From: JAAEPI01 sp965212145 | GTDB taxonomy: Bacteria; Bacteroidota; Bacteroidia; Cytophagales; Cyclobacteriaceae | DNA: 64,000 bases | Direction of reading: 5' to 3' | Assembly: GCA_965212145.1 (NCBI GenBank) | Contig: CBDBUY010000004.1 | Span: 496,001 to 560,000 of the forward strand | Shown: in pieces, positions 49,901 to 57,227 of the stretch | Position numbering within the stretch: position 1 is the first letter of the stretch | How the letters are laid out: each line of letters begins with the position of its first letter | The notes under the pieces: generated by a model | Databases searched by the model: none | What the model was told of the DNA's origin: nothing | What the model saw: only the letters and a program-made list of their open reading frames with translations | Translations under genes and position numbers: made by a program

Positions 49901-51211
49901 CGTATGTGTGATACTTCCGGTAACTTCAGAATCTGAAGTTCCATCTCCCCAATCTACTGTATAGTTGTATCCGACACCATTCGTAGGAATCGTTATCTGG
50001 TTATCTTCGGATGTGCCTACATTATCGGTTTTCCATGTAGTAATGAAAGGTCGACAACTTTGTCCATCATCAGTGATGATCCAATTGTTTGGCTCGCCGG
50101 TAAGGATATCTCGAGCTGCACTTGAATTACAATAGTTAATCCCATCCACGCCGAATACTACGCCACTGAGCAACGATTGTCCAGCCCATCCCAGCAGGAT
50201 ATTATCATAGTTTGTGGTAGAAAGCCCGGATAGGTCCAACATGTCCGACATGTTAAATACGTTGCTCACGTCCCATCCACCCAAATCCTGATCGAATGCC
50301 GTTGCACTAAAGAACATTGCATTCATGTTTCCTACACTCCCCACGTCCCAGTTGCTCACATTTCCGTTGAATGATAGCGCCTGTAAAAACATTAATGACA
50401 TGTCGGTCGCGGCAGAAACATCCCAGCTATTGATATCCTGATTAAATACCGTATTTGCATTAAACATTTGGCTAAAGTTTGTGACGCTGCTTACATCCCA
50501 GCCACCAATATCTTGATTGAAATTACTCTCCTTAAACATGGCCAACATGTTCGTCACATTACTCACATCCCAATTCCCAATGGGCTGGTTAAAACTGACC
50601 GCTTCCGCAAACATGCCGGACATCTTGATCGCGTTGCTCACATTCCAGGAAGTGATGTTTCCGTTGAAGTTTTCCGTTTGAGCAAACGTTTGATGGAATT
50701 CTGTAATGGTGCTCACATCCCAGTGATCAAGATCTGCGGTCAACGAATTTGCCCCCTGAAACATCTGGCTCATGTTAGTAACTCCTGATAAATCCGGAGC
50801 GTCCACAGCATTTATTTCTAAGTTAGAGCAACCAAAAAATGCCTTGGACATTGTCGTCCACTGGATATCGCCCCATTGCTCAATGGAAAGAATCTTATCC
50901 TTGTCACCTGCATTGTTAAATTGGATATACTCAAAACCTCCGGAAATTTTGACGGTGTGGATACCTGCGGCAGCAAACTCATGAGTAGAGTTACCGGAAA
51001 GATTGTTTTCGACTGAGCCATCTCCCCAGTCCACCGTATAACTAATTCCTGAGCCATTCGTGGGAATGGTTAGCGTCTCATTTGGCGTAATTGTCTGCCA
51101 GGTAGTGATAAACTCATTCTGAGCAGAACCCCTTAATGCGCTCATTAAAAGACAGGAGGTGAGAATGATAAAGCCGAAGCTCCATGAGTTGTTTAATTGA
51201 AGATTTTTCAT
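46919..51211 (-). CDS. Giant BspA/LRR surface protein with T9SS sorting domain
   Basis: This protein of about 1430 residues has a signal peptide (cut near ALRGSAQ). Two tandem modules follow, each a PKD-like segment (FITTWQT... and FITTWKT..., VDWGDG) plus a series of DUF285/BspA repeats (NWDVSNVTNM...F). Next are two blocks of leucine-rich repeats (LTSIDVSNNS type), a beta-sandwich, and a C-terminal domain of about 75 residues with YPNPTSG and GLYLVKIES, typical of type IX secretion signals. It is presumably exported and attached to the surface, where the repeats may mediate adhesion. I chose the ATG at 51211; a TTG at 51238 is also in frame. A candidate operator lies upstream at 51267. Confidence 0.88.
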   Translation of the reverse strand: MKNLQLNNSWSFGFIILTSCLLMSALRGSAQNEFITTWQTITPNETLTIPTNGSGISYTVDWGDGSVENNLSGNSTHEFAAAGIHTVKISGGFEYIQFNNAGDKDKILSIEQWGDIQWTTMSKAFFGCSNLEINAVDAPDLSGVTNMSQMFQGANSLTADLDHWDVSTITEFHQTFAQTENFNGNITSWNVSNAIKMSGMFAEAVSFNQPIGNWDVSNVTNMLAMFKESNFNQDIGGWDVSSVTNFSQMFNANTVFNQDINSWDVSAATDMSLMFLQALSFNGNVSNWDVGSVGNMNAMFFSATAFDQDLGGWDVSNVFNMSDMLDLSGLSTTNYDNILLGWAGQSLLSGVVFGVDGINYCNSSAARDILTGEPNNWIITDDGQSCRPFITTWKTDNVGTSEDNQITIPTNGVGYNYTVDWGDGTSDSEVTGSITHTYDQPGTYSVSISGDFPRIYFNFGGDNFKLLTIEQWGDIQWDSMLRAFGGCSNLTSTATDAPNLSQVTSLQRTFTNCTNFNGSVGNWDTSNITEMNRTFHGCSTFNQDLSSWNTVNVTTMQGMFQEAVVFNSDISTWDLGSIINTSYMFYRADAFNQDVSNWNLGNTTHMNNMFQEAATFNQDIASWNVSAAVRMDNMFHDASSFDQDLSGWNIANVTHMPGMFDGSGMGLPNLDQTLLGWAEQIVQPNVELGMANMEYCQAASALATLQSEPNNWIINGGGQNCGPHVDIPDANFKALLLGIGSLNSDPNPTEISYAEAESWDGSITVNDAGITDLTGLEAFINLAGFSATGNLLTEVDLSGNTSLTVLHLNDNELTSIDVSNNSLLTHLQVNSNQLSSIEISMLSNLRQLWVKDNQLTGLNTSSNTLLNDLECGENQITSLDLSNNTALTTIQTHENNLTTLDVSNNPNLFRITAFYNDLTSIDLSNNTALTSVNFEYNQLTSIDVSMLPILTSFKIRGNGESLVSANLQNGNNVNFTGSVLLDQNPNLTCIQVDDPAYSEANWTFVDDHASFSTDCDVVTFADANFEAALISDIAINTNGDDFIQTSEAIAVTGSIDVSNQGINDLTGIEAFINVSEINVGGNSIESIDLIGLEDLVNFYAVSGSFSAIDFSDNINLERINLNNNSLTQLDLSNNPKLIFLALTNNDLSSIDLSVNTAITELSVSQNNLTSLDLTGLTSLGEFYARDNQIVSLDLSGLPSLTRINVKNNNLSELNVANGNNSNLPTGRFDATGNPNLTCVQVDDVSYSETNWSNIDAGLVFSTDCSNDATDILTFTVDGMVGNATIDATNHTVEVTVNSTVNLSSVEPTISVSDGATISPSGVQDFTGSVTYTVSAEDNSTTQDWVVTLSLLPLGMNDQEIALYPNPTSGSVRISGVEGSFTASVINMDGKTVQRSRNEKALNFSDLESGLYLVKIESRGSNQTFRILKTN

Positions 51212-51266
51212 AAGGCTTTGCGATTTTGTTGTACCCAAACCTCACGCAATACCAAATATTTTTACC

Positions 51267-51281
51267 TGACCCTATGGGTTA
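51267..51281 (-). promoter_or_regulatory. Candidate operator upstream of the BspA-like gene
   Basis: TAACCC-ATA-GGGTCA (minus strand), a near-perfect inverted repeat 56-70 bases before the ATG at 51211. A -7-like GAGGTTTG lies 23 bases downstream. Similar repeats lie before 29217 and 62244. Confidence 0.45.
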
Positions 51282-51314
51282 GTTTTTAAAAAATACTTTG
51301 TAAGTAGTTGATTA

Positions 51315-52772
51315 TCAGGACGTCTTGAGCATGAACTGAAATGCCTCTTTTCGGTTACCCACACCCATTTTAGAGTAGGTGTTTCGGAGGTGGAACTTAA
51401 CCGTGCTTACCGAAATGAATAGCTGATCCGCAATTTCGCTGTTTGTTTTCCCTTCCAGGCTGAGTTTCAACGCATCGAATTCCCGCTCGGTTAACGGCGT
51501 GTGAAGTTTTTCATTTAGCTCTTGAAATTCCAGATCAACAGCCAACTCTGCCGGACTGGCATGCAACTCCAAAAAGCGTTTCTTCAACGCCTCCACCTGA
51601 AGCTCCTGAGCTTCTCGCTCAGCTCTGAGTTTCTTGTTGCGTTGAATATAATAAACGGCCAAAACCAGAATGATCATACCACCACCAATCCCAATGGCAT
51701 ATTGGGCATTTCGAGCTTTCGCCAGATTCGCATCCTTGAGATCATTTTCTAAGCCAAGTCGCTCGATTTCGGCTTCCTTTTTTTCTGTCTCGTACTTCGT
51801 TTCAAGCTCTCCAATTTGACGGGCCTTTTCTTCGTTGAACAATCGAGCCTTGATTTCTGCTTCTTGCTCTGAATACCCGTAAGCCTTTTTATAATCCCCT
51901 CTTGAAACCGAAATTTGCTCCAGCAAATCAAACGTGTAGAGGATGTCCTGACTCAAAGCGTGTTTCTCCGCTATTTCAAGTGCTTGGTTTGCGAGGTTCT
52001 CAGCCTTTGAAAGGGCTCCACTTTCGAGTGCATTCTCTGCCCAACTCAGAATCGTATTTTGAATTCCTGAGGAATAACCGATTTCTTCAAACAATTCCAA
52101 AGCCTGCTCGAAGAGTTCCTCCGCTTTGGCAAATTCCCCAAGTACCGTATAAGCGGTTCCGGCATTTAATTTTGTGTTAGCAAGACCCTCAATTTCCCCA
52201 ATTGATTTAAATATTCTGGCAGCCTGATTATAGTATTCCAACTCACTATCCGTGTCCTCAGCATATCCTGCCATCATACCCAGGTTATTCAAAACGTGTC
52301 CCCATCTTAGCGAGTCTCCAAATTGACGCGAGAGGTTCGCCACTTTTTCAAAATACTCCACAGCTTTTTGATCCTCCTCTCTAAACATGTGATCAATCCC
52401 GATGTTGTTGTTGGCATCTATCAAGGTAAGAGTATCTCTGTACACCTCCGCATTTCTCAAGGCCTTAAAAGAATAGACCATGGCAGAGTCGTATTGAGCC
52501 AGGTAGCTTCTTGCCGTGGAAATCGCCACGAAAATTTGTCCCTTGGCGGAATCAAGGTTTAGGAGATCTGCCATCCGAAGGGCTTTCGCAGCAATTATTA
52601 GCGCCGTGTCTGGATTGGTTTCGGCGTACTCCTTTGCCAAAAGCGTCGTAAACCTGAGTTGATCTTCAGAACTTTTTGATTCTTTCAACTTGAAGGTCAA
52701 ACTGTCGATCGGAGACTGGGCACAAACACTCCAAAAACTTAGGGCAAGAAATAAGGATAGAATGCTCCTCAT
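51315..52772 (-). CDS. TPR-LuxR transmembrane regulator
   Basis: This 485-residue protein has a signal peptide (cut near VCAQS), about six tetratricopeptide repeats (about 40-290), a coiled segment and one transmembrane helix (YAIGIGGGMIILVLAVYYI). A cytoplasmic LuxR-type HTH ends it: LTEREFDALKLSLEGKTNSE with FISVSTVKFHLRNTYSKMG. It could sense a signal outside the membrane and bind DNA directly without a separate kinase. It overlaps dctM by four bases, and its stop lies 103 bases upstream of the BspA-like start. Both genes are candidate targets. Confidence 0.85.
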   Translation of the reverse strand: MRSILSLFLALSFWSVCAQSPIDSLTFKLKESKSSEDQLRFTTLLAKEYAETNPDTALIIAAKALRMADLLNLDSAKGQIFVAISTARSYLAQYDSAMVYSFKALRNAEVYRDTLTLIDANNNIGIDHMFREEDQKAVEYFEKVANLSRQFGDSLRWGHVLNNLGMMAGYAEDTDSELEYYNQAARIFKSIGEIEGLANTKLNAGTAYTVLGEFAKAEELFEQALELFEEIGYSSGIQNTILSWAENALESGALSKAENLANQALEIAEKHALSQDILYTFDLLEQISVSRGDYKKAYGYSEQEAEIKARLFNEEKARQIGELETKYETEKKEAEIERLGLENDLKDANLAKARNAQYAIGIGGGMIILVLAVYYIQRNKKLRAEREAQELQVEALKKRFLELHASPAELAVDLEFQELNEKLHTPLTEREFDALKLSLEGKTNSEIADQLFISVSTVKFHLRNTYSKMGVGNRKEAFQFMLKTS

Positions 52773-54073
52773 CCAAGCAAATTAATCATACCGGGATAGA
52801 GTATCAATAAAGTCAAAAATAATATTTGAATAATTACAAATGGAATAATGCCACGATACAAGTGACTGGTCTTAACCTCGGGTGGTGCTACACCTTTCAA
52901 ATAGAACAAGGCAAATCCAAATGGAGGCGTGAGAAAAGAGGTTTGTAAGTTGATGGCTAGCAAAATCCCGATCCAAATAAGGTCCACACCAAGGGTCACG
53001 AAAATCGGAGCAACTACCGGGACGATGATGAAAACTATTTCGATGAAATCAATGAAAAAGCCCGAGATGAAAACCACGATCATCACAACGATCAGAAAAG
53101 TCGTTGCATCCAGGTTGGCTGACTGGATCAGCGTCAACAAAAACCGATCGCCTTCCAATCCTCGGAATACCAAAGAAAATGCCGTAGCTCCTACCAGAAT
53201 CATAAACACCATAGAGGTAAGCATGGTGGTTTCCTTCATGACTTGCTTCAGCATTTTGAGGTTGAATTTCCTGGAGATAACAGCCAAAACCATGGCTCCA
53301 AAAGCACCTACTCCGGCGGCCTCCGTGGGCGAAGCAATCCCGGCGAAAATGGAGCCCAGCACAATTAGTATTAAGAGAAATGGAAACAGAAAAGATTTCA
53401 CTACTTCCATGGTAAAACCTTCATCCCGAAACGCTTGAATCTCTTCTCTGGGAATGGCAGGAACTAGCTCTGGTCGAAACTTTCCCATCGCGAAAATGTA
53501 AAGCAGATAAACCACCACCAATCCCACTCCCGGCACCACAGCAGCGAGAAATAAATCCCCAACAGACACATTCAATACGCTCCCTAAAAGCACCAGCACC
53601 ACTGAAGGAGGAATGATCTGACCGAGCGTTCCAGACGAGGCAATCACTCCCGTACTCAGAGCCGGTGAATAGCCTTTCTTCAACATGGTGGGCAAACTGA
53701 TCAAACCCATCGTCACAACCGTTGCGCCTACGATCCCCGTGGATGCCGCGAGCATAGCTCCCACTACCACCACCGCAATTGCCAAGCCTCCCCGGATGTT
53801 CCCAAACAGCATACTCATGGTGTGAAGCAGCCGCTCGGCAATGCCGGATTTTTCCAGCATCATCCCCATGAAAATGAAAAGAGGCACTGCCAGCAAGACA
53901 AAATTTTGCATGGTGCCATAAATGCGAAGCGCGAGCAGGTAAAAGAAGTCTGAATCAAAAACGATCAATCCGACAATAACCGACAAACCACCCAAAGTGA
54001 ACGCCACCGGATAGCCAAAAAGAATAGCCAGGAAAATGGTTCCAAACAAGATCAGCGGCAGGTACTCAAGCAT
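52769..54073 (-). CDS. TRAP transporter large permease (DctM family)
   Basis: This 434-residue membrane protein has about 12 helices. The DctM signature blocks are GYPVAFTLGG, MLAASTGIVGATVVTMG and the Gly/Pro-rich SGTLGQIIPPSVVLVLLG. It forms the main sodium-coupled channel of a tripartite ATP-independent periplasmic transporter. It overlaps the small permease gene by eight bases. No periplasmic binding protein (DctP/TAXI) is nearby, so the substrate is unknown. Confidence 0.93.
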   Translation of the reverse strand: MLEYLPLILFGTIFLAILFGYPVAFTLGGLSVIVGLIVFDSDFFYLLALRIYGTMQNFVLLAVPLFIFMGMMLEKSGIAERLLHTMSMLFGNIRGGLAIAVVVVGAMLAASTGIVGATVVTMGLISLPTMLKKGYSPALSTGVIASSGTLGQIIPPSVVLVLLGSVLNVSVGDLFLAAVVPGVGLVVVYLLYIFAMGKFRPELVPAIPREEIQAFRDEGFTMEVVKSFLFPFLLILIVLGSIFAGIASPTEAAGVGAFGAMVLAVISRKFNLKMLKQVMKETTMLTSMVFMILVGATAFSLVFRGLEGDRFLLTLIQSANLDATTFLIVVMIVVFISGFFIDFIEIVFIIVPVVAPIFVTLGVDLIWIGILLAINLQTSFLTPPFGFALFYLKGVAPPEVKTSHLYRGIIPFVIIQILFLTLLILYPGMINLLG

Positions 54074-54554
54074 AGCCCATGATTTTTCGGATGGACTTTA
54101 ATGCTTCAGAAATACCCTGCAGACCAAGCAAAAGGAATCCTACCGGAATCGTGGCTTTGATCAAATACCTGGCTGGCAAACCGCCCGGGTCGGGGCTGGT
54201 TTCTTTTACTGCGTAGGAGCTCACCACGAATGAAAGCGACTCATAAAATGCCACGGCACAGAATGGGAGTAAAAGAGTAATCGTTCCAATCAGGTTTATC
54301 CAACCTTGAGTCTTAGGCGAAAAACGATGGTAAAAAACATCCACTCTTACGTGCTTGTCCTCCTGCAATGTCCAGGCAGCCCCAAATAGAAAAATGATGG
54401 CAAACAGATGCCACTCCATCTCGAAAGACCGTGCAGAAGTGATGCTGAACACATAGCGTAGAAATACGTCTACGATGATCACCAATACCAATAGCACCGT
54501 GAGCCACGAGGTGGCTTGACCAATGACTTTTATGAACCGGTCGATTTGCGACAT
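54066..54554 (-). CDS. TRAP transporter small permease (DctQ family)
   Basis: This 162-residue membrane protein has four helices and the DctQ pattern EMEWHLFAIIFLFGAAWTLQEDKHVRVDVFY. It partners the large permease that follows. It is the first gene of the dctQ-dctM-TPR/LuxR transcription unit. It is divergent from rlmN, with the two starts only 46 bases apart. Confidence 0.92.
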   Translation of the reverse strand: MSQIDRFIKVIGQATSWLTVLLVLVIIVDVFLRYVFSITSARSFEMEWHLFAIIFLFGAAWTLQEDKHVRVDVFYHRFSPKTQGWINLIGTITLLLPFCAVAFYESLSFVVSSYAVKETSPDPGGLPARYLIKATIPVGFLLLGLQGISEALKSIRKIMGYA

Positions 54555-54587
54555 GAGACGAAAATAGCGAAAAGCCGGAATCCACTC

Positions 54588-54595
54588 TACCTTTG
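54588..54595 (+). promoter_or_regulatory. -7 promoter element of rlmN, leaderless type
   Basis: TACCTTTG matches TAnnTTTG exactly and ends four bases before the rlmN ATG, so transcription should begin at or within a few bases of the start codon. Confidence 0.55.
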
Positions 54596-54599
54596 CAGC

Positions 54600-55637
54600 A
54601 TGAAGGACATCCGAAAGGAATCGCTGGAGAGTTTGATTGCCTACTTTGAGGGAATCGGGGAAAAGAAATTCAGAGCCAAGCAGGTTTGGGAATGGTTGTG
54701 GGTGAAGTCTGCGCGTACTTTCGAAGAAATGTCCAACCTGTCAAAATCCATCCGGGAAAAATTAGCAGCGGACTTTGTCATCAACCCGGTCAAAGTGGAC
54801 AACTCTCAGTTATCCAATGACGGAACAATCAAGTCTGCCTTTCGCCTTCACGACAATCACTTGATAGAAGGTGTACTCATCCCGGCAGACGATCGGATGA
54901 CTGCTTGTGTGTCTTCACAAGTTGGCTGCTCACTAAGTTGCAAATTCTGCGCAACCGGTTTTATGAAGCGAGAGCGAAATCTGGATGCAGGGGAGATTTA
55001 CGATCAGGTCGTTGAAATTAGAAATCAGGCAGAATCCAATTATCAAAAACCACTTTCCAACATTGTCTTCATGGGCATGGGTGAACCCTTGCTTAACTAC
55101 AAAGGCGTGATGGAAGGCATTGATCGGATCTGCTCTGAGGATGGCTTGAATATGTCTCCCAAGAGAATCACGGTCTCCACAGCCGGCATTGCAAAAGCAA
55201 TCACCAAGCTGGCAGATGAAGAGGTGAAATTCAATTTGGCGCTCTCGCTACATGCCGCCGATGATGCCAAGCGCGACACGATCATGCCCATCAATGAAAG
55301 TAACACACTGGATGCACTGATGGAGGCCATGCAGTATTTCTACGAAAAAACCAGCAATCGCATTTTCTTCGAATACATCCTTTTCTACGATTTCAATGAC
55401 TCCATCGAGGATGCCGAGAAACTTTTGAAGTACGCAAGACGAGTACCCTCCAAAATCAACATCATCGAGTACAATCCGATTTCGGAGGCGTCATTTAAGA
55501 AGGCCGATGAGAAAACTTTAGACCGATTTGCCAATCACCTGATCAAAGGAGGAATCCCAACAAGTGTCCGTAGAAGCCGAGGGAAAGACATTGATGCAGC
55601 CTGTGGGCAGCTGGCAAATAAGTCGAAGGTGGCCTAA
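54600..55637 (+). CDS. rlmN: Dual-specificity RNA methyltransferase RlmN
   Basis: This 345-residue radical-SAM enzyme methylates C2 of A2503 in 23S rRNA and A37 in some tRNAs. The cluster motif is CSLSCKFC with Cys110, Cys114 and Cys117; the FMGMGEPLLNY block and the C-terminal SRGKDIDAACGQL with the resting-state Cys are also present. The frame extends 28 codons upstream into dctQ, but the ATG at 54600 fits the family and promoter. The stop abuts the convergent cysS stop. Confidence 0.95.
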   Translation: MKDIRKESLESLIAYFEGIGEKKFRAKQVWEWLWVKSARTFEEMSNLSKSIREKLAADFVINPVKVDNSQLSNDGTIKSAFRLHDNHLIEGVLIPADDRMTACVSSQVGCSLSCKFCATGFMKRERNLDAGEIYDQVVEIRNQAESNYQKPLSNIVFMGMGEPLLNYKGVMEGIDRICSEDGLNMSPKRITVSTAGIAKAITKLADEEVKFNLALSLHAADDAKRDTIMPINESNTLDALMEAMQYFYEKTSNRIFFEYILFYDFNDSIEDAEKLLKYARRVPSKINIIEYNPISEASFKKADEKTLDRFANHLIKGGIPTSVRRSRGKDIDAACGQLANKSKVA

Positions 55638-57119
55638 TTACTCCTCCATCGCCCAATCCACGCGATCCTTCATGTCCTTCACCACAACACCTTGAGCTCT
55701 CAGTTGAGCCCGTAACTCATCCACTTTATTGAAATCTCGGTTTTCCTTGGCCTCCCGGTATTCTTCAAGGATGATATTGATCAACGCCTCTCCGTCCAAG
55801 TCCGCCTCGTATTTCAAACCGAGTACGTCTTCCGTGAAGCCCAAAAACGTTTCTTTCATTCTGGTGAAAGTTTCCTTCCCAATCTCTTCGAGCTTTAGTT
55901 GGCCTGTATGTAATGAATTGATCTTTTTGACAATGTTGAACAGATGCCCGATCGTAAGCGCCGTATTGAAGTCATCGTTCATTGCATGATAGCAGTTGTC
56001 GCAGAATTTATTGATCTGGTCTGCCTGCTTCTCATTGATATCCTCTTTCGTTCCATCCAGCCATTCCATTTCCTTGATCGTTCGAATGGCATTGGACAAC
56101 TTAGCGAAACCCTTGCGGGCTCCCTCTAGCGCATCATTGGAAAAGTCCAATGTGCTGGCATAATGCGATTGCATCATAAAAAACCGATTCGTCATTGGCG
56201 AATATCCTCGGTCGAGTAGTTCATGATCTCCCGACATAAGCTCCCGAGGCAAGAACGAATTTCCGAGTGACTTACTCATCTTTTGTCCATTGACTGTAAG
56301 CATGTTGGTATGCAGCCAATACTTTGCACCGCCTTTTCCTGTGCTCCCCTGATTCTGGGCAATCTCACATTCGTGGTGAGGGAATTTAAGATCCATGCCG
56401 CCACCGTGAATATCAAATTCAGCTCCGAGGTATTTGGTACTCATGGCCGAGCACTCCAGGTGCCACCCAGGGAAACCGTCACTCCATTTCGTGTCCCAAC
56501 GCATGATGTGTTCTGGAGCTGCCTTTTTCCATAGCGCAAAGTCCAATCCGCTTCGCTTGTCAGCTCCACCATCTAAATCTCTCGTTTGTTCCAGCAAATC
56601 CTCGATCTTCCGACCACTAAGGATGCCATACGGATGATCTTCATTGTACTTGTTCACATCAAAATACACCGAGCCATTTGATTCGTAAGCGTATCCTTTT
56701 TCCAAAAGAGCCTCTATCATCACCATCTGCTCGAGCATGTGCCCAGTCGCTGATGGTTCGATATCCGGAGGCAAGGCGTTGAAACTTTCCATCACCTTAT
56801 GGAAATCCAGCGTATACTTCTGCACGATTTCCATGGGCTCCAAATTGTCCAGTTTGGCTTTTTTGCTGATCCGATCCTCGCCACTATCTAGCAAGTGCCC
56901 CACGTCCGTGATATTTCTGACGTATCTCACCTTGTAACCCAGGAATCTCAGGTACCTATTGATCACATCAAAACTCAGGAAGGTTCGCACATTCCCCAGG
57001 TGCACATCGCTGTAGACTGTTGGCCCGCAAACGTACATGCCCACATGAGGCGGATTCAGGGGCTTGAATTCCTCCTTTTGACGAGTTAATGAATTGAGTA
57101 CCTTGAGTTTTCCAATCAT
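55638..57119 (-). CDS. cysS: Cysteinyl-tRNA synthetase
   Basis: This 493-residue class I synthetase charges tRNA-Cys. The HIGH-equivalent is SDVHLGNVRTF, and KMSKS lies in NGQKMSKSLGNS. The zinc ligands include CGPTVYSDVHLG and HLECSAM with HHECEIA. I chose the ATG at 57119 (MIGKLKVLNSL); the frame continues 17 codons upstream across the promoter. A perfect -7 box lies at 57168-57175, interlocked with the rimP promoter. Confidence 0.96.
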   Translation of the reverse strand: MIGKLKVLNSLTRQKEEFKPLNPPHVGMYVCGPTVYSDVHLGNVRTFLSFDVINRYLRFLGYKVRYVRNITDVGHLLDSGEDRISKKAKLDNLEPMEIVQKYTLDFHKVMESFNALPPDIEPSATGHMLEQMVMIEALLEKGYAYESNGSVYFDVNKYNEDHPYGILSGRKIEDLLEQTRDLDGGADKRSGLDFALWKKAAPEHIMRWDTKWSDGFPGWHLECSAMSTKYLGAEFDIHGGGMDLKFPHHECEIAQNQGSTGKGGAKYWLHTNMLTVNGQKMSKSLGNSFLPRELMSGDHELLDRGYSPMTNRFFMMQSHYASTLDFSNDALEGARKGFAKLSNAIRTIKEMEWLDGTKEDINEKQADQINKFCDNCYHAMNDDFNTALTIGHLFNIVKKINSLHTGQLKLEEIGKETFTRMKETFLGFTEDVLGLKYEADLDGEALINIILEEYREAKENRDFNKVDELRAQLRAQGVVVKDMKDRVDWAMEE

Positions 57120-57132
57120 TTTGATGGACAAT

Positions 57133-57163
57133 TTTGGAAAGGAGATAAATATCTCTAATTTTG
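57133..57163 (+). promoter_or_regulatory. Consensus promoter of rimP-nusA-infB
   Basis: TTTG (57133-57136), exactly 19 bases, then TAATTTTG (57156-57163) match both elements of the Bacteroidota sigma-A promoter. Transcription should start near 57168-57172, about 18 bases before the leader terminator. Confidence 0.75.
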
Positions 57164-57167
57164 CCTG

Positions 57168-57175
57168 CAAATATA
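57168..57175 (-). promoter_or_regulatory. -7 promoter element of cysS
   Basis: Minus-strand TATATTTG is a perfect TAnnTTTG match 48 bases before the cysS ATG. It overlaps the predicted start point of the opposing rimP promoter, so both cannot easily be occupied at once. Confidence 0.6.
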
Positions 57176-57187
57176 GAATTTAGGTTC

Positions 57188-57214
57188 AGAGGGGACGCAA
57201 GTCCCCTCTTTTTA
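57188..57214 (+). terminator. Leader terminator (candidate attenuator) before rimP
   Basis: AGAGGGGAC (57188-57196), a GCAA tetraloop and GTCCCCTCT (57201-57209) form a perfect 9-base stem followed by TTTTTATAT. It is oriented with rimP and lies between the consensus promoter and the TTG start at 57228. There is no upstream plus-strand gene for it to terminate. Confidence 0.8.
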
Positions 57215-57227
57215 TATCTCTATTAGT

